Part shown: one piece after another, positions 4,775 through 5,605 of the stretch
How positions within the stretch are numbered: position 1 is the stretch's first letter
Layout of the letters: every line of letters begins with the position of its first letter
Assembly: GCA_023145185.1 (NCBI GenBank)
Contig: JAGLEG010000222.1
Location: 1 to 5,605, forward strand
Length of the DNA stretch: 5,605 bases
Direction of reading: 5' to 3'
Source of the DNA: Thermoplasmata archaeon
GTDB lineage: Archaea; Thermoplasmatota; Penumbrarchaeia; Penumbrarchaeales; Penumbrarchaeaceae
Notes under the pieces: generated by a model
Told to the model about the DNA's origin: nothing
The model's input: the letters and a program-made list of their open reading frames with translations, nothing else
The model's database searches: none
Program-made: the position numbers and the translations under genes

Positions 4775-5605
4775 TTGAGACCTGATACATTGAGAAGAAC
4801 GGGCATCATAATGCTTGTTCTCTACCTCGTTGTCCCATCGCTGGTTTTGATCGGTGAAGCCAAGGAAAATACTTCATTTGAGATCGAGATGAATGGCCCT
4901 TCACGGGCCATGATAAACCCGATCAGGGTAAACAACAACAGTGACCTGCAGGCTCTGAAGGGGTTGAATATCACAACCGGGAACGGGACGGAGGGCGACC
5001 CCTACATCCTCGATGACGTCGAGATCTATACGTTCAACCGGGGGGATGCAGTATACCTGGGGAATACGACAGATCACATTGTTATCCATAATTGTACCTT
5101 CTACGGGGATTTCGGCAAAGATCTGGGCCCGACCAGAAGTGAATCGTATTGGATGAACGGTTTATTCCTCAACAACACCCGAAACGTCAAGATGCTGAAT
5201 TCATCGTCGATCTCCTTTAGAGGGGCGGGTATCCTGATCAAGGGATCATCGGAGATCAAGATCGACAACTGCACCACTGTGAACAACTGGTACTCGGGCA
5301 TCCAGGTGGAGGGAACCAGCAACGTGAGGATCCTCAATTCAACGGTGATCTTCAACTACGAGACCGGGATCGAGCTCAGCGATGTTATAGGGGGTTATGT
5401 GGAGAACTGCAATATCACCCAAAACGGCTGGTGGGGAACGATAATAGGTGATATGAGCTCAAAGATCATCTATTACAACAATACCGTGAACATGAACGAG
5501 GGAGGGGTCCTACTCGAGGGAAGCAACAGGGTAACGATCGAGGAGAACCTGATTAACAACAGCAACAGTGAGGGAGGGGGGATCGGTTTGTATCTGCTCA
5601 ATTCG
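4775..5605 (+). CDS. Secreted right-handed parallel beta-helix (NosD/PbH1-type) protein, 3' end beyond window
   Basis: The frame is open from TTG 4775 to the window edge: 277 codons with no stop. A signal peptide is clear: basic start (RPDTLRRTG), hydrophobic core at about 11-27, likely cleavage near GEA (27-29). Residues about 57-86 contain GNGTEGDPYILDDVEI, the entry motif common at the start of archaeal secreted beta-helix proteins. From about 99 onward there are rungs of roughly 23 residues, for example SSEIKIDNCTTVNNWYSGI, SNVRILNSTVIFNYETGI and SNRVTIEENLINNSN, with regularly placed Asn, Ile/Val and Gly. This is the pattern of PbH1/NosD repeats, found in polysaccharide-active enzymes and in structural surface proteins. 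No catalytic residues can be assigned from the visible part, so the function (binding, carbohydrate cleavage or surface-layer role) is open. Thirteen N-glycosylation sequons in 277 residues fit an extracellular protein. A promoter candidate and GAGGTG site directly precede it, so it need not be co-transcribed with rbcL. Confidence 0.88.
   Translation, partial: MRPDTLRRTGIIMLVLYLVVPSLVLIGEAKENTSFEIEMNGPSRAMINPIRVNNNSDLQALKGLNITTGNGTEGDPYILDDVEIYTFNRGDAVYLGNTTDHIVIHNCTFYGDFGKDLGPTRSESYWMNGLFLNNTRNVKMLNSSSISFRGAGILIKGSSEIKIDNCTTVNNWYSGIQVEGTSNVRILNSTVIFNYETGIELSDVIGGYVENCNITQNGWWGTIIGDMSSKIIYYNNTVNMNEGGVLLEGSNRVTIEENLINNSNSEGGGIGLYLLNS

Overview
The window comes from an archaeon, most likely a member of the Thermoplasmatota. 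The clearest evidence is a transcription factor B gene at the left edge, whose B-linker and first cyclin repeat closely resemble Thermoplasma-type TFB as I remember it. Three further signs agree: TATA-like boxes sit about 25-30 bases before starts, at least one gene looks leaderless, and one gene is a form III (archaeal) RuBisCO. The DNA is fairly GC-rich with dense coding; the only AT-rich stretch is the divergent intergenic region at about 890-960.

Layout. Positions 1-812 (minus strand) hold the first 270 codons of tfb, cut by the window edge. Positions 813-1107 are a divergent regulatory region with a good TATA box for tfb, an AT-rich block, two imperfect inverted repeats and a weaker candidate promoter for the rightward gene. 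Positions 1108-3381 (plus) encode a secreted subtilisin-family protease with an I9-like propeptide, an intact Asp/His/Ser triad, a beta-sandwich-like C-terminal region with a calcium-type loop, and a C-terminal membrane anchor. After 30 bases comes a complete form III RuBisCO large subunit (3412-4707) with its own TATA box exactly where a leaderless transcript needs it. After a 67-base gap, 4775 to the right edge holds the start of a secreted right-handed beta-helix (NosD/PbH1-type) protein, probably starting at TTG and running out of the window.

How the genes relate. The three rightward genes are closely packed, but each has its own promoter candidate, so I read them as separately transcribed neighbours rather than one operon. 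The protease and beta-helix protein would act at the cell surface. The RuBisCO is cytosolic and in this family normally serves the AMP/nucleoside salvage route (AMP phosphorylase, ribose-1,5-bisphosphate isomerase, RuBisCO); neither partner gene is in this window. TFB is a general initiation factor with no visible functional link to the others.

I found no tRNA, rRNA, CRISPR array, insertion sequence or clear new multi-gene system. The points most worth a second look are a changed phosphate-binding loop in the RuBisCO, the conflicting start signals of the protease, the promoter architecture, and the dense glycosylation sequons of the beta-helix protein.
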